From Hygrocybe punicea (taxonomy: Eukaryota; Basidiomycota; Agaricomycetes; Agaricales; Hygrophoraceae): a DNA stretch of 64,000 nt. This document shows positions 22,741-33,808 of the stretch, in pieces. The DNA is taken from positions 7,760,891 through 7,824,890 of the forward strand of contig OY744461.1 of assembly GCA_963556145.1 (NCBI GenBank), written 5' to 3'. Every line of letters begins with the position of its first letter. The first letter of the stretch is position 1. The position numbers were made by a program, and so were the translations under genes. The notes beneath the pieces were generated by a model. The model had not been told where the DNA came from and ran no database searches. It saw only the letters and a list, made by a program, of their open reading frames with translations.

Positions 22741-23087
22741 TATCTCATCCAATTCTACTCAAATGTCTAAGCCATTTGAAATCCTGACTCTCGCGACCTA
22801 AATCTCAGTGCATGCCACTCCTTTCGTCCCAATTCCCTCATTTCAAATTTTGGATTTTATGGGTGGTGCCCCAATCTGCACACATACTCCGGGATGAAGA
22901 AGCACTCGTGGGAACCAAAGTAAAGTATACATCTTCTCTTTATGTTGTTCTCTTGGTGCTCAGACCCTTTCTGAGTCATTCAGGATGCTGCAACATTCCA
23001 TTTTCCATGCAAGGTCCAGCCAACACGTATTTCGGTCCATAGATATAGTTTCAGGTGGCCGGCACACCTTCTAGCACAAAAAAGCGG

Positions 23088-23333
23088 TCAATATATCATG
23101 TTCGTATTCTTATCTGAGTGTTCAATTACTTCTGACTTATTCAGACCCCTCGAGCCCTCCAAATTTCGGTCAAGACATGCAAGATGGTATACACCAGTTG
23201 CAGATACAATGTCAGCCGCAGAATCGATACCGGATCGAAAACCATGGTTCAAATTCTGTCTATATCTCATTATATTAGTGCTAACATTGTTTACAACCCA
23301 TCCAGAATGTTCTACATGAGCTGGTGGTGTCAC
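23088..23333 (-). CDS. 81-codon ORF of the A terminal repeat (A1 left arm)
   Basis: Frame encoding MTPPAHVEHSGWVVNNVSTN onwards; no domain recognised. Same frame at 43599-43844 and 49502-49747 with two or three substitutions (Arg/Gln, Cys/Arg). It may be a 3' exon of a gene that enters the terminal repeat from the core. Confidence 0.3.
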   Translation of the reverse strand: MTPPAHVEHSGWVVNNVSTNIMRYRQNLNHGFRSGIDSAADIVSATGVYHLACLDRNLEGSRGLNKSEVIEHSDKNTNMIY

Positions 23334-23548
23334 ATATGGTACCAGACAGCAACAGGTATTATTCTGTCACCAAAATGAAAGATATCTCACTTCTGTTTCT
23401 CGGAAAGGCTTCCATTGGTTCCTGGAATCGCGAGAAGAGAATGCCGGCAGTAGGACAGGGTCTGACAGAGGAACACGGACGGATTGGACAATGACATAGT
23501 TTGTACCGTGAGTGGACCGTTTGGGAACACTCCGGCGTTTGTTGACGA

Positions 23549-24381
23549 TGATATGCAGCGCACGTCCCTAAGCATGGAAACATTCTATTGGACCTATTCT
23601 AGCTTCGACATACTGCGATTCGCTGTGATTCATTGCGAAACATCCCCATTTATATGTATCTCCATTGCGATGCAACTGCGATATGCGCGCGATACGGGCG
23701 ATAATTTGACATTATGGCGATTTTCTTCGGAGTGCTTCTGCCCCCTTCGGAAACATATTTCGAGCCTCTCCGACATCACCCACGCTTGTACCATTCACCC
23801 TATTCCATTCCGATTCCATTCTGGTTCCAGGGAAGTCTTTATGCGACATGTTTCACTTATTTCAAACATTATAGCTCCTATCCTCTAGATATTTTGGAAA
23901 TTGCTTCGCATGGTGCTATACCCTTCATTTCAGTTCCATTTCATCCCTATTGCACCATAGTTCCATCGTGCACCGTCTATTTGTCTTGCCTTCTTCACCC
24001 TGTATTGTCCTAACAACCAACTTCGCATAAATACCCCCTATAGTTTACATACTAGAGAGACGTCTTGTATACCCCCGATTCCAGTCTATCATATCACCTC
24101 TTTACTGCGCTGTCCATGCAATAGCTCCGCGCTGCTCTATTAAAACTTTGCGTTCCTTCCACGAAGTGCTACGTATACGCCGAAAACATCACCGACTGTT
24201 TCGCACACGCCGCGCGCATCGCGCACATCACGCACATTGGAAACATCATCGCCACTATCCAGAGCACCTCTGAGTATTTTTATTAACCTTTTGGATTGAG
24301 ATTGAACCCCTCAGAATTCGTACAGCACTGTGGTAGAGTTGGTATTTGATTCCGTTCACATTACTGCAGTGCACCCTTACA
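23549..24381. mobile_element. Solo LTR D1
   Basis: 833 bp beginning TGATATGCAG and ending CTTACA (TG...CA), flanked by ACGA at 23545-23548 and 24382-24385. It is absent from the homologous arms at about 49960 and 43385, which show the uninterrupted site. No coding frame; a TATA-like stretch lies near 24025. TG...CA ends with a 4-bp duplication mark a retrotransposon LTR left after internal recombination. Confidence 0.7.
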
Positions 24382-25926
24382 ACGACTCAACATTGTCCAG
24401 AACATCCACGAGCTAGTACTAATGTGGAAGAAATGCAGAGGAAGGGTGGGAGATTGATGGGAAATGGAATATGCACTCGGAAGAGGCAATACAGGCACTC
24501 CGATCACTCACATAGGTTGTTATAACCATACCAATGATCATGCATCATACCGTGTTTTGGCCGCATTTCGTGTACAAACGCGGCACATGGCAGGTGCCGC
24601 ATTTTCAGGAAATGGTTGATCCTGTGTAGGTATGAGCAAGGGCCCTGGCTTGAAACTGATCCAGCTGAGACGAGACGAGCTGCACACTCTTGCGGCTTGG
24701 CAAAGAGCTGTGCATAAGAGAGTGATTTGACTATATTACCATTGGGCAAGTTTCTTACACTGTTCATAACAAAAAGAAAACAAAAGGGACTTCAATTTGA
24801 CAAGAGAGTTCTTCACCATTCCCAGGGCGTACAAATGCACATTGATAAGGTGACATCGAGATAATTTTCAAAGGAGGCCTTACCCTTGCCATGCTCCCTG
24901 TCCTTTGGCTTGTATTGGTTGACCTCTGCTCGTGCCCTTGTCAATACCTCCGATTTTTGATGGAGACTCAGGTGTTCCATGTGAGTGGATAGATAGCCAG
25001 TGGCCTCATCCTCAGAGTCTTCTTCGGAAAGCCGAGCCTCTATGGCTTCTGCGATGGAATCAAGACTGCTCCTTCATTGGCAATTGGCATGCCTTGACTC
25101 AGGGAAAAGACAGCAAAAATAGACACCTTGTGCAAGATGGTCCATAATGAGTTCAAAGAGAGGGCGGTGTTTGGCTTCCAGATGAGTTATCTTAAGGTGA
25201 TGTGATGATACGCAGTCTCTCCCTTTGGGCACGGAATCTCTCATATGGTCAATTCTACTTTCCCTATGACTCTTCCGCAGTCCCGCGTACATGCGAAACA
25301 TCAGCGCGCCGCCCGCGACTTGCGCGACTTACGCCAATCGACTCGCGCGTGACCGCGACATCTTCGCTGTATCTTAACTGTGCGACCCGGTCTTAATATG
25401 CTGACACACGACTGTTAAACACGTCCTACACGTTCGGACACCGAGTCCGATACCAGAAATGTAATTCATCCGGTTTATCTTTGTCTTTTCGCCGACTTTC
25501 ATGTGATATTCGCCGTTATTTCAAATCCTTCACTATTCCATTCCCGTTTCGTCGCTTTCATGCGATATTTCGCTGCATTTCTATTTCACTCATCCACCCT
25601 TTCCCCCTATCCCTTTAGAATATAAAAAGTGTCCTGTAGTAGAAAATATGCGAAGAAGAACCCAGTTCTCCCCTCTCCACTAGTTTGCGGCTTAAGTTTT
25701 AAAAAGATCTAGTCATTCTCACTCGAATCTGCATCTCTCCTCATCACGTACTCTCCGCTATCGTGACCTAAGTCATAGCACAGAACCTCCGTCTCATCGC
25801 GTCATCACCGCATATCACGCTGTCATCTAGGACACCCAGCTAAGCCTTCCGATCCTTGTTTATCACTGCGTTGCGACATCGCGTTGTCTTGCGACTCTTC
25901 GTGTTTGTTTATTTTATCGCGCATAT

Positions 25927-26517
25927 TAGTGTTGCCGAAGTTCAGTTCGGTCCGGTTCCGACCCTTTTTGGCGGAACCGCGAACTGAACTTCGGGTCCGG
26001 TTTGGCGCATGGCCAAACCTGGACCCGAACGGCTTTGAACCGTCTCTTAGCGTTCGGTCTGGGTTCAGACGCGGTCTGAACCCCAGACCGAGGTTGGCTC
26101 ACCCCTGAGCTCCGTTCTCCTCGCGAATGGCAGGCACGTATCAATTGATACGGCGCTACGCTTCGCGAGGAAGTTGGGCTACGGGGGAGCCGTCTGGTGC
26201 TGTTGCTGCTGCTGCTGCCGCTCCCACTGCTGGTGCTGCTGCTGCTGCTGCCGTCGCCGTCGCTGCTGCGCTCCTGCTGCTGCTGTTGCCGTTGCCGCTG
26301 CCGCTGTTGCTGCTGCTGCCGGCATTGCTGCTGCTGCTGCTGCTGGCCGTCGTGGTGGTGGTTGCTGTTGTTGTTGCCGCCGCTGATGGTGATGTTGGGG
26401 CTTGATGCACCAGCAGCAGCTGCTGCTGCTGCCGGTGTTGCTGCTGCCAGCGTTGCTGCTGCTGCTGCTGCTGTTGCCGCCGTTGCTGCTGCCACCGTTG
26501 CTGCTGTTGCTCCTGCG

Positions 26518-26558
<41 letters not shown>

Positions 26559-26597
26559 GCCGTTGCTGCTGCCGCCGTTGCTGCTGTTGCTCCTGCG

Positions 26598-26654
<57 letters not shown>

Positions 26655-26685
26655 CTGCCGGCGCTGCTGCTGCTGTCGTGGCCGT

Positions 26686-26717
<32 letters not shown>

Positions 26718-27256
26718 TTGCCGTTGCCGTTGCCGTTTCCGTTGCTGCTGTTGCTGCTGCGCTCCTGCTGTTGCTGCTGTTGCCGTTGCCGCTGCCGCTG
26801 TTGCTGCTGCTGCCGACATTGCTGCTGCTGCTGCTGGGCGTCGTGGTTGTCGTTGCCGTGGTTGTCGATTTTCCTGTCGCAAATAACATTAGTAAAGTTA
26901 AGAAAAAAAGGAAACTTACCTTGAGGAACACAACACAATTTGTGTTGTGTTCAATCCGCGTTGATGTTGCTGTGTCGCGTGAAAGCTACCTCGTCACGGC
27001 CGGTCACATGATACCGTTTAACACGAAATGGTAAGTAAAGAAATATGAAAAACAAATGAAATAAATTCCTTAAAAATATCCGCGTTCGCGGTTTGGACGC
27101 GGTTTGGAGCCGTTCAGGAAATCCGGCCAGCCTCGAAACCCTGAACCGAACCCGCGGTCCGGTTCAGCATTTGGCTGAACTTAGACTGAACCCCGGGTTC
27201 GGTTCGGGGTTTGAACCGGGTTCGGCTAGGTTCGGAACCGAACTACGGCAACACTA
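25927..27256. mobile_element. Non-autonomous hAT element B1 with expanded CTG arrays
   Basis: 1330 bp with termini TAGTGTTGCCG and CGGCAACACTA, flanked by 8 bp GCGCATAT (25919-25926) and GTGCATAT (27257-27264), an 8-bp duplication with one CpG change. Both subterminal regions are filled with GGTTCGG/CCGAACC repeats, likely transposase sites. The middle about 680 bp is nearly pure CTG/CCG/TTG triplets. On the minus strand a short exon near 26938 with donor gtaagt and acceptor gcgacag (intron 26872-26919) leads into the triplet tract, so it may be transcribed and spliced. No transposase. Confidence 0.85.
26521..26651. repeat. Perfect CTG runs within B1
   Basis: (CTG)11 at 26521-26553 and (CTG)17 at 26601-26651; another of 8 near 26698. 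In B2 the longest comparable run is 10 units and in B3 about 4. Confidence 0.9.
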
Positions 27257-27541
27257 GTGCATATTATCGCACACTATCGCGTTATTGTCGGGAGTGTCCC
27301 CAAGTCTCGTTCACACCTTTGCGACGTTTTTCATCATTTATTACCTCTTTATCCGGGGTCATAGACGTGGAAACCGTATCAGCGATGAGAGATATGCGTG
27401 CCCCATGGAAAAGCTGATAACATGATAGTCGTCCTGTTGGACTGATATATGAGAGAGATTCCAAAGACGGGAACACTAGGACGAACATAGATATCAATTC
27501 CAATTTCGTACGCATCCCAGAGGCGATGAATATCAGCGCGC

Positions 27542-28184
27542 TGATACGCTATATGTAGCTATAAGAAGGGAAATCCTACAACTACAAAAGGTGAAAAGGT
27601 GCAAGGAAGCTTCAGAAAGCCTACACTAGTACAGGAAATGAAGGAGAATGAATAGAAGTGGATTAGAAACTCAAGAGAAGTGCTGCGATCAAAACTGGAG
27701 TGGTGCGATCAAAATCGAAGAGTTGCAATAAAATCAAAAGTCGCAGTGAGATCGAAGGGTCAGACGATGAGAGAACGTGATGGAATGTGAAGAGAATAGA
27801 ACTAGGATGAAGGGGAAGCTCTGAGATGAAGGGGGAATGATGGTCTGTCTTGATTCTCTGGGGGTTCTCTGTCTAGTGGCTCATACAAGCAGGTATATAA
27901 GCTGTAAGGACAAAGGAAGAGAGATGAAAGGATGATACTAAAAGGAGATATGTGATATAAAGGGCATATAGAAGAAAGGATAGGTAGAGAGAACGGTAAA
28001 TGAATATAGAGAACAAAGAGAACAAAGGAAATACTTCGAAGTGCGATAACTAAATATCTCCGAAGTCGCAGAAGATCGCAATAGTCACTATGTGATCGGA
28101 AGGTCGAAGAGTGGTAAGTCGCATCAAATCGCAAGGGATTGCAAATATATGAGATCGGAGCTCAGGATGGCTGAGTGCATATCA
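27542..28184. mobile_element. Solo LTR D3 inside the HNH gene (A1)
   Basis: 643 bp, TGATACGC ... GCATATCA, flanked by GCGC (27538-27541 and 28185-28188). It interrupts the HNH codon series between MIPLR and ADIHR. The same insertion at the same site is in A2 (61811-62453), so it predates the A duplication. A TATA-like tatataagc is near 27893. No coding frame. Confidence 0.78.
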
Positions 28185-29942
28185 GCGCAGAGGGATCATG
28201 TTATTGAGACAGCATATTTGATGATAGCTGGTGAAATCGTGACGACAGTCTTCATCCGGTCCGCGATCCGTGCAAGTTGCTGGCCATCCATTTGATACCC
28301 ACTCAAAATAAATCAATCAGAGCAATGAATCTTTGTTCAAGAGGTCAGCTTACTTGGTCCTGGTATGCGTGAGGGAAAATGTGAGCAGCCTCGATGTCTG
28401 CAGGCTTGCGGACGTCTCCTTCAATGAGGTTTGTCGTTCCGGTGATAGAGCATTGCATGTAAATGTCCCAACACCTCTGAGGAGCCTTGCTTGCCTGAAA
28501 AGAAGTCAACAAGTAATCAGTTCGATTGGGGAGCTTCTCACTTGTTCCTTGTTCTGTATTGGGGAAGGAATCAAGGCAGAACGATGGGCAGCACGCTCAT
28601 CACGCATCTCTGTTTCCAAGGATCCTGATCCCTAAGAAAGTGTTCAGCTTTGCATCGAGTAATGCGAATAACGACAGATACCGAGGTACCTGGCCAAACT
28701 GGCTGAACGGTCCCTGTCCTTTCCAGAGACAATGTCCTTGGTCTGCCACGCAGTGTCTACGGGATTATTTACATTCACCAAGTGTCAAAAGGAGAGTTAG
28801 CAGACTACTGCGGACCTGCTGTGGCAGTCCCTCAACTGGCGTAGACGAGCCTGAGACTACAAGAGGGTGTAACCAACAACGAGGAATTGGAAGTTGCTGT
28901 CCTTAAAGGTGTGCCTCTCCTGCTCCTGTTCCATGGACATGGCTGGATATCTTGGAAAAGGAGGTCTCTTGGTCGAGGATTATGTGGAGACTCGCCCTGG
29001 AACGAAACTAGATGACAAGAATGAAAAAAAGGAGTTGATATTGAGGCAGAATGGATGGACCTAAGAAATCGTATGCTTTACAATCTCCAAAGGGTTCCCG
29101 TGACTGCATGTTCCAGAGAATCAACTCATCTGTGGAAGAATCTCTTGCTCGAAAGACATAGTTGTAACCTGTAATGAGACTGATGAGAGTGCTCATACAA
29201 CTGCAGAGATTGCCCCAACAGACATCGGTCCTGGTTCTAAACACTAACAGTCGGTTAGATTCCGAGTTCCATTCAATAAGCCACCATTCTCACCGAAGAA
29301 CAGTTCACCATTGATGTATATGAGCAAGTCGTTGCATTTGAAAAACCACATCACTCTTTTGTCCGATAGAACAAGGTCTGGGGTACTGGAGGACATCGAT
29401 GTGACGAGAAGCTGATGTGGCTGTGCATGTTGTTCACCATCATTTCAGTCTGTTCCCAAGAATCCCAACACCTTTATACTCTCTGTCGACAAGTCGACGT
29501 CCTACATGCCGTTTTGCGCTGAACAATGACCTTCACTTATGCATGTCTGTTAGTTCCTGGGATCAAAACCACTCTACAAGCCAGACAAGGGACAATGGCT
29601 ACTTGTTGAAAATGTAGTCAGTACAAGCAAAAAATCTACAACTATTTCTGGACCACATCAAATATCTCCTGCTGGGCCACCGAAGTCCATCTGCAATTCC
29701 ATTGTAAATGTCCCAGCAACAATACCTTTGCAATCTTCCTCAGCATACCCAATATTTAGATCAGCCATCCCAGGAGGAATGGCAAGCCATGCCGAGAGCT
29801 TCTCAATGGTCATCCGATTGCTTGTGAGTTGATTAATATAGATGAATCCTTGCTGTTGGAATTTTGGAATTAGGCTGGTGAGATCTAGACCACTTGTTAC
29901 ATTTTTCAACTCCGCAACTCCGATTCCGACTCCGCTACCCAC

Positions 29943-31288
29943 GATGACGATTCCACTTTACCTTCCTTTTTCATTTCCTTTTACCTTTTGTCTTCTTTTG
30001 GACATCATTGTTTATTCTTGTCCTTGTTCTCTTTTTATCCTTTCTTCTTCTAGAACAATCCAGACCGACCATGGACACATCCCCACGTTACCTTGCTGTA
30101 ACCGAATAGTCGCCTTGCCAATGGACGTCACTTTCATTGTCTTCGCTGTACAACATACTGTCTTCCCAAACCAACGCACAATGGCTATCCTCACCAAACA
30201 GTTCATAACTGTAATGATCATTGGTGCCATAGCGATCACCTTCCTGATCGGTTTCTACATCGTCATGATTTGCCTCTGGAAAAGGCAACCTTCCTTCATT
30301 ATACCAACACGTAATTGACAATTGCCATTCCCGGATATTTGGTTTCCATATTCATACCCTGTGCCTACCATTATCCTCCCTGACGATCCAACGACATTCC
30401 TCACCTGCATGCGAACTCTGAACAATCCCCGATCACAAGACATTTCACTGTTCTCTCTAATCTGACCATTGCCAGAGCATACTCTTTTGGACTTCAACCA
30501 CAGACCATACAACTTCCCAAACAGTGAACCAACCCCTATCGCATATTGTTCGCACGACATCGCTTCATTGCAGTACCCGATGACTTGTTCCCACAGCTTG
30601 TCACCTGTGCCCATGACTCGAAACCTGGACCCACGTTCATTTATCCTTTTCCATCTATAATCTTGATACCTCCCACACTCATTTACAATGATATCCTTTC
30701 TTGGACGAATACCGACATCAGGTGGACCACGTTGTTCTACACACAGGACAAGACATCACCCCTCGATACGTCATTGACACAGACATCGTCATCCGGTACA
30801 GCTTATGCTGTTCACATGTCTGACCTCGACTAGCCCACTGTCTTAGTTGGTTTTTCCTCCATACATTCCTTTATTTTCTTTCATACCACCAACCTTGTCG
30901 CTATATCCACACGACCTCAAGACACTCCCTTCACCAATCCCACACTGGACGATACCCCTCTTCGACCCAACCGTGCACCGCACTTGCCAGACTGTGCATT
31001 TGCCCATTACAGCAAGTGTAGACCCCGAATAGTCAATTCTGCACATCACATGATCCGATGACAAATCATCCGAGTCATCCGGACCCCCTCTATTCCTCAA
31101 TGACACCCGGGCCTCCAGTTGGATCGCGAGAACATCGACATGAGGACGCCTCATGTCCACCTCATGGTGAAAACATGGTGTAGTTGGACATGTTGTAGCT
31201 TCATGGTTGGATTCCCATTTACCTCCCCTCAAGTCCATTCACTATATCTACTGTCCTTGTTGTTGGTTCGGACTTTTTCTTCTTTTCT
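29943..31288. other. Core of element A, no gene recognised
   Basis: Open frames occur on both strands (for example 29842-30318 plus, 30255-30614 minus, 30843-31238 minus) and codon-like sequence is seen near 30690-30830, but no domain is recognised. The matching part of A2 lies beyond the window. Confidence 0.35.
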
Positions 31289-31840
31289 AGTGTTGCCGAA
31301 GTTCAGTTCGGTCCGGTTCCGACCCTTTTTGGCGGAACCGCGAACTGAACTTCGGCTTTGAACCGTCTCTTAGCATTCGGTCTGGGTTCAGACGCAGTCT
31401 GAACCCCAGACCGAGGTTGGCTCACCCCTGAGCTCCGTTCTCCTCACGAATGGCAGGCACGTATCAATTGATACGGCGCTACGCTTCGCGAGGAAGTTGG
31501 GCTACGGGGGAGCTGTCTGGTGCTGTTGCTGCTGCTGCTGCCGCTCCCACTGCTGGTGCTGCTGCTGCTGCTGCCGTTGCCGTCGCTGCTGCGCTCCTGC
31601 TGCTGCTGTTGCCGTTGCCGCTGCCGCTGTTGCTGCTGCTGCCGGCATTGCTGCTGCTGCTGCTGCTGGCCGTCGTGGTGGTGGTTGCCGTTGTTGTTGC
31701 CGCCGCTGATGGTGATGTTGGGGCTTGATGCACCAGCAGCAGCTGCTGCTGCTGCCGGTGTTGCTGCTGCCAGCGTTGCTGCTGCTGCTGCTGCTGTTGC
31801 CGCCGTTGCTGCTGCCGCCGTTGCTGCTGTTGCTCCTGCG

Positions 31841-31875
<35 letters not shown>

Positions 31876-32439
31876 GCTGCCGGCGCTGCTGCTGCTGTCG
31901 TGGCCGTTGCCGTTGCTGTTTCCGTTGCTGCTGTTGCTGCTGCGCTCCTGCTGTTGCTGCTGTTGCCGTTGCCGCTGCCGCTGTTGCTGCTGCTGCCGAC
32001 ATTGCTGCTGCTGCTGCTGGGCGTCGTGGTTGTCGTTGCCGTGGTTGTCGATTTTCCTGTCGCAAATAACATTAGTAAAGTTAAGAAAAAAAGGAAACTT
32101 ACCTTGAGGAACACAACACAATTTGTGTTGTGTTCAATCCGCGTTGATGTTGCTGTGTCGCGTGAAAGCTACCTCGTCACGGCCGGTCACATGATACCGT
32201 TTAACACGAAATGGTAAGTAAAGAAATATGAAAAACAAATGAAATAAATTTCTTAAAAATATCCGCGTTCGCGGTTTGGACGCGGTTTGGAGCCGTTCAG
32301 GAAATCCGGCCAGCCTCGAAACCCTGAACTGAACCCGCGGTCCGGTTCAGCATTTGGCTGAACTTAGACTGAACCCCGGGTTCGGTTCGGGGTTTGAACC
32401 GGGTTCGGCTAGGTTCGGAACCGAACTACGGCAACACTA
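31289..32439. mobile_element. Non-autonomous hAT element B2
   Basis: 1151 bp, same termini and orientation as B1, flanked by an exact 8-bp duplication TTCTTTTC (31281-31288 and 32440-32447). It lacks about 30 bp of subterminal sequence present in B1 and B3 near 26010 and has shorter CTG arrays (longest 10 units). Confidence 0.88.
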
Positions 32440-32514
32440 TTCTTTTCCTTTCCTTACGTTTAGTCTGGTTCTTGGGGCAGACTCATCTTGTTTTGGGTAA
32501 CCCCCACGGCTTGC

Positions 32515-33307
32515 TGTAGAGGGTCCTCGACCCTCTGAGGCCGTAACATTGATATCTAGCGAATCTGCTCGAACCCGACGTCTCTAGCAATCTACGCTTG
32601 AACCCGACGCAACCCGACGCAACCCGATGCATACCGACTAGCACGGCCGCTCACGTACCTGGTCGGTCTATCTCCTAAACTCACGGAACTTCAAATATCA
32701 AAGATAGATCTCATCGGACTGGGATCCCGACATCAGACTTGCCTTATTCACGCCTAGCGTCTCCCTTATGGGGATATAGTAAAGTATATTGCATCTTTTA
32801 CAGTTTTTATATCTTCCACCCATTTTCCCTGTCATCGTCGCCTCGCAACGCTCTTCCTACTTCCCCATTTTTATTCTCCTTTGTTTCCTCTCATCGGCCG
32901 AGGACTCTCGTCCGAATCTAGGTACAGAAATTTGTAGTATAAAAACAGTGCCCAAGCGCCGTCTCAAAATAAGAAACCAGTTCCCCCGTTTCCTCTCTCT
33001 GAGAATTAGTCTCTCAGTAAAATCCATCGCACACATTACTCGTCAGATTCCTCAACGCTCTCCCCGTCGTTCTACCGCCTTTATCTCTACGTCCATCGTC
33101 ACCCAACACCCGACCCGTCGTACCCGACATCGTCGGCTTCGTCGGCTTCGACCAGTCTTGATAGATTTCAGTAGTTTACTCGGTGGCTTCTTACCTTTTA
33201 TATCCTATTATCTTACTGAAGCTTGTTAGACTATTCCTAGTCACTTCTACGCTGACCCCACAGGCTTAGGATTATTATTCCGCAGCCACCCCGACCTCGC
33301 CTTTACA
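32515..33307 (+). repeat. 5' LTR of Gy1
   Basis: Begins TGTAGAGGGTCC and ends CTTTACA. TATA box region tataaaaac near 32938. It contains three 10-bp units CGACGCAACC-like near 32605-32630. Nearly identical to 41366-42158. Confidence 0.92.
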
Positions 33308-33309
33308 TC

Positions 33310-33326
33310 TGGAGCCCACCGCGAGG
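33310..33326 (+). promoter_or_regulatory. Candidate primer-binding site of Gy1
   Basis: TGGAGCCCACCGCGAGG starts two bases after the 5' LTR, where the tRNA primer site (TGG...) is expected; the same sequence follows the Gy2 5' LTR at 51682. The tRNA is not identified. Confidence 0.5.
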
Positions 33327-33808
33327 AATAGTCTAGCACCACCATAGCTTCCTCTTCCCGTATCCCTCCCTCTGACCGTCGTGTTCGAGATCTTCCTCGA
33401 AGAACTCTTCAACAAGAACTCTCTTTAGCCGCCTTCGACCCGACAATCGATGACGACTTCTTCCAGCTAGTACCCGACCACCTCGCTCGACATAACAACC
33501 TCCCGCTCGTCTCAGGGTCAAACACCCCCCTATATCTTTCATCCGACAGTCTCGAATCGGTCGATATACCGATAATTACCATTACACCCGACTCATCCGA
33601 TCTCAGTTCGACACCCGCATCGCCTACGTCCCCGACTTCGACCTCGTTAGAACCCCCGTCCACGTCTTCGCTCTCGACATCGAAAACTCCGTCATCGTCA
33701 TTGTCCCCGTCTTCGTCTTCGTCCACGCTGTCATCGCCCACGTTACCCGACCTGCTCATCGTACACCCGACAACCGCTTCATTGACATCTCAGCTCCTTC
33801 CACCCACA

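Larger units (their letters stand above)
25206..27381. mobile_element. Solo LTR D2, carrying hAT B1
   Basis: Begins TGATACGCAG and ends CCGTATCA, flanked by GTGA (25202-25205) and GCGA (27382-27385), a 4-bp duplication with one C-to-T change at a CpG. The A2 copy shows the empty site near 50766. About 840 bp without the hAT. A TATA-like element (gaatataaaaagtg) is near 25618. Similar start to D1 and D3, so probably one LTR superfamily. Confidence 0.72.
24880..29942 (-). pseudogene. HNH-endonuclease gene of element A (A1 copy), split by two LTRs
   Basis: Spliced minus-strand gene. Exon 28354-28494: CWDIYMQCSITG and ADIEAAHIFPHAYQDQ. Next exon from 28301: WVSNGWPATCTD, then CCLNNMIPLR at 28188, interrupted by solo LTR D3 and resumed as ADIHRLWDAYEIGIDIY to 27487. 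A 53-bp intron leads to DDYRVISFSMG (from 27433), interrupted by solo LTR D2 and resumed before 25205 as LHHLKITHLEAKHRPLFELI. A further exon near 25070-24890 gives IEARLSEEDSEDEATGYL. The AAHIFP His and the NNMIPLRADIHRLWD Asn and His form the HNH motif of the HNH_2 type. Coding-like N-terminal exons lie near 29940-29720 and 29430-29260 (VMWFFKCNDLLIYINGELFF). Role in the transposon is unknown. Confidence 0.65.

Noticed and set aside
23549..24381. Short tandem motifs (TTCCATTTC, TGCGAT) read as a CRISPR-like or satellite array
   Set aside because: No regular unit and spacer; the repeats are short and irregular within a solo LTR, in a eukaryotic genome.
26156..26938. Long poly-Gln, poly-Ser and poly-Ala frames in hAT elements (all frames, both strands)
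   Set aside because: A CTG tract keeps every frame open, so frame length is no evidence of a gene. Only the splice structure next to it is reported, as a finding.
27542..28184. D elements as TIR-type MITEs because of TGATACG/CGTATCA ends
   Set aside because: The inverted similarity is only 7-8 bp; TG...CA ends, 4-bp target duplications, TATA-like boxes and 640-840 bp size fit solo LTRs better.
28333..28635. 100-codon plus-strand frame (and 62602-62904)
   Set aside because: It is the complement of the HNH exon 28354-28494, whose motif and splice sites are on the minus strand.
29842..30318. Plus-strand frame with hydrophobic segments, possible membrane protein
   Set aside because: It overlaps the minus-strand coding-like exon at 29720-29942, has no conserved motif, and its hydrophobicity follows from pyrimidine-rich sequence.
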